Below, piece by piece: positions 13,154 to 14,108 of a stretch of 14,108 nucleotides of DNA. This stretch comes from Actinomycetes bacterium (GTDB lineage Bacteria; Actinomycetota; Actinomycetes; Actinomycetales; Actinomycetaceae), in NCBI GenBank assembly GCA_023426345.1, contig JAFAAX010000188.1, positions 1 through 14,108 of the forward strand, given 5' to 3'. The notes beneath the pieces were generated by a model. The model was not told the origin of the DNA. It made no database searches and was given only the letters and a program-made list of their open reading frames with translations. Within the stretch, counting starts at the first letter, position 1; every line of letters begins with the position of its first letter. The position numbers were made by a program, and so were the translations under genes.

Positions 13154-13882
13154 ATGACCGCCCCCCTGCTCCTCCTGCCCGCCGTCGACGTCGTGGGCGG
13201 GCGCGCCGTGCGCCTGTCCCAGGGCGAGGCCGGAACCGAGACCTCCTACGGGTCGCCGCTCGAGGCCGCCCGGGCCTTCGAGCGCGCGGGCGCCGAGTGG
13301 CTCCACCTCGTCGACCTCGACGCGGCCTTCGGGCGGGGATCCAACGCCGACCTGCTGGCCGGCATCGTCGCCGCAGTGGGCCTGGACGTCGAGCTGTCGG
13401 GCGGCATCCGCGACGACGCCTCCCTGCGGCGGGCCCTGGGCGCGGGCGCCCGGCGCGTCAACCTGGGCACGGCGGCGCTGGAGGACCCCGAGTGGACGGC
13501 GCGGGCGATCGACGCGTTCGGCGACCGCGTGGCCGTCGGATTGGATGTGCGGGGGGAGACCCTGTCGGCGCGCGGATGGACCCGCGACGGCGGCGACCTG
13601 TGGGACGTCCTGGCGCGCCTGGACGAGGCCGGCTGCGCGCGCTACGTCGTCACGGACGTCGCGCGCGACGGCATGCTGTCCGGCCCGAACCTGGACCTGC
13701 TCCGCCGCGTGTGCGAGCGCACGGACGCGGCGGTCGTGGCCTCCGGCGGCGTGTCGTGCCTGGCGGACATCGCCGCGCTGCGCTCGCTCACCGACGTCGG
13801 GCTGGAGGGCGCGATCGTCGGCAAGGCGCTCTACGCCGGGGCCTTCACCCTGGAGGAGGCGCTCGAGGCGGCCCGGGCATGA
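13154..13882 (+). CDS. priA: Phosphoribosyl isomerase A, HisA/TrpF dual-function type
   Basis: This TIM-barrel isomerase converts ProFAR to PRFAR in histidine synthesis; in many actinobacteria lacking trpF the same enzyme (PriA) also does the phosphoribosylanthranilate step of tryptophan synthesis. The product has 242 residues. The N-terminus LLPAVDVVGGRAVRLSQG gives D12 and R20. Compared from memory with Mycobacterium tuberculosis PriA, the key residues are kept: D12 (D11), R20 (R19), S82 (S81), D131 (D130), R140 (R143), W142 (W145), T167 (T170) and D172 (D175). The loop before R140 is about four residues shorter. The two phosphate loops read ELSGGIRDD and VASGGVS, then AIVGKALY. The RBS GGAAAGG (13141-13147) stands six bases from the ATG. 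The stop overlaps the next gene's start (ATGA). Confidence 0.94.
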   Translation: MTAPLLLLPAVDVVGGRAVRLSQGEAGTETSYGSPLEAARAFERAGAEWLHLVDLDAAFGRGSNADLLAGIVAAVGLDVELSGGIRDDASLRRALGAGARRVNLGTAALEDPEWTARAIDAFGDRVAVGLDVRGETLSARGWTRDGGDLWDVLARLDEAGCARYVVTDVARDGMLSGPNLDLLRRVCERTDAAVVASGGVSCLADIAALRSLTDVGLEGAIVGKALYAGAFTLEEALEAARA

Positions 13883-14108
13883 TCTCCGACGAGCAGCGCG
13901 CGCGCCTGGCCCAGCGCCTCGCGCGGCGCGTCGACGCCACGGACCGCGGGGACGCGCTGCCCGCCACCGCCGCGGCCCTGGCGCTCCCGGAGGGCCCGGT
14001 CCGGCTGGAGGCCCTCGTCGAGGCCCTCGCCGTCGAACGCGTCATCGTCCCCGTCCTGGTGGAGGGACGCGCGCAGGCCGCCGCCGGACCCCCCCCGGGC
14101 GGCGGCGT
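13879..14108 (+). CDS. SseB-family-like protein, 5' part only
   Basis: The gene starts at the ATG overlapping the priA stop and runs off the right edge; 76 residues are visible. The N-terminus is a charged Arg/Ala-rich helix (DEQRARLAQRLARRVD). The stretch VRLEALVEALAVERVIVPVLVE (about 42-63) resembles the start of the SseB N-terminal domain (an LxxALxxxxVxVPV pattern). SseB-family genes commonly follow hisA/priA in related actinobacteria as I recall, which supports the call more than the sequence does. The function of these proteins is unknown. A run of eight C (14089-14096) falls in the frame just after this, encoding Pro-Pro. No clear RBS exists, so translation is probably coupled to priA. 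Confidence 0.6.
   Translation, partial: MISDEQRARLAQRLARRVDATDRGDALPATAAALALPEGPVRLEALVEALAVERVIVPVLVEGRAQAAAGPPPGGG

Noticed and set aside
1..14108. Mobile elements, CRISPR, tRNA or rRNA genes, defence or toxin-antitoxin genes
   Set aside because: None seen. Every stretch is accounted for by core genes in a known actinobacterial order, and the composition is uniform.

Overview
This window looks like an ordinary core-chromosome stretch of a high-GC Gram-positive bacterium (Actinomycetota). The base composition is very GC-rich, third codon positions are almost all G or C, and the gene order matches the region downstream of ftsZ in Streptomyces and Mycobacterium: pgeF - sepF - yggT - wag31 - lspA - rluD, then dnaE, then the his genes. 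A member of the Actinomycetaceae (Actinomyces/Schaalia-like) or a near relative is my best guess from the DivIVA sequence style, the class I aldolase and the compact layout. That placement is inference. No mobile element, CRISPR array, tRNA or rRNA was seen, and no gap without a gene exceeds 150 bases.

Region 1 (1-3911, all +) is the cell-division and envelope block. It begins with the 3' end of a PgeF/YfiH (laccase-domain) gene. Next come sepF, which anchors FtsZ to the membrane, the small membrane protein gene yggT, and wag31/divIVA for polar growth, which has its own promoter and a leader hairpin. The block ends with lspA (lipoprotein signal peptidase), rluD (23S rRNA pseudouridine synthase) and an ElaA-like GNAT acetyltransferase. 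Spacings are tiny or overlapping, so from wag31 onward this reads as one operon.

Region 2 (3921-7466, +) is dnaE, the replicative DNA polymerase III alpha subunit, with an apparently intact PHP (proofreading exonuclease) metal site and an internal clamp-binding motif. Its ATG has no good Shine-Dalgarno. It instead sits 6 bases after a TAGGAT box, the arrangement of a leaderless promoter.

Region 3 (7453-8586, - strand) holds a class I fructose-1,6-bisphosphate aldolase gene followed by a small S4-domain RNA-binding protein gene. The S4 gene overlaps the dnaE 3' end tail to tail by 14 bases.

Region 4 (8720-14108, +) is a histidine operon: hisD - hisC - hisB - unknown gene - hisH - hisA/priA - sseB-like (cut by the window end). 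It is transcribed divergently from the aldolase gene across a 133-base spacer with promoter elements both ways. hisD appears leaderless and shares a CCTAGGNT-N6-ATG arrangement with dnaE. The enzymes keep their catalytic residues. HisA carries the residue set of dual-function PriA (HisA plus TrpF activity). hisF, hisI, hisG and hisE are not in the window.

Nothing here is clearly an undescribed system. The items most worth a second look are the uncharacterised protein inside the his operon, the shared leaderless-promoter pattern, the PriA specificity question, the absence of yggS from its usual place, the wag31 leader structure and an eight-C run in the sseB-like gene.
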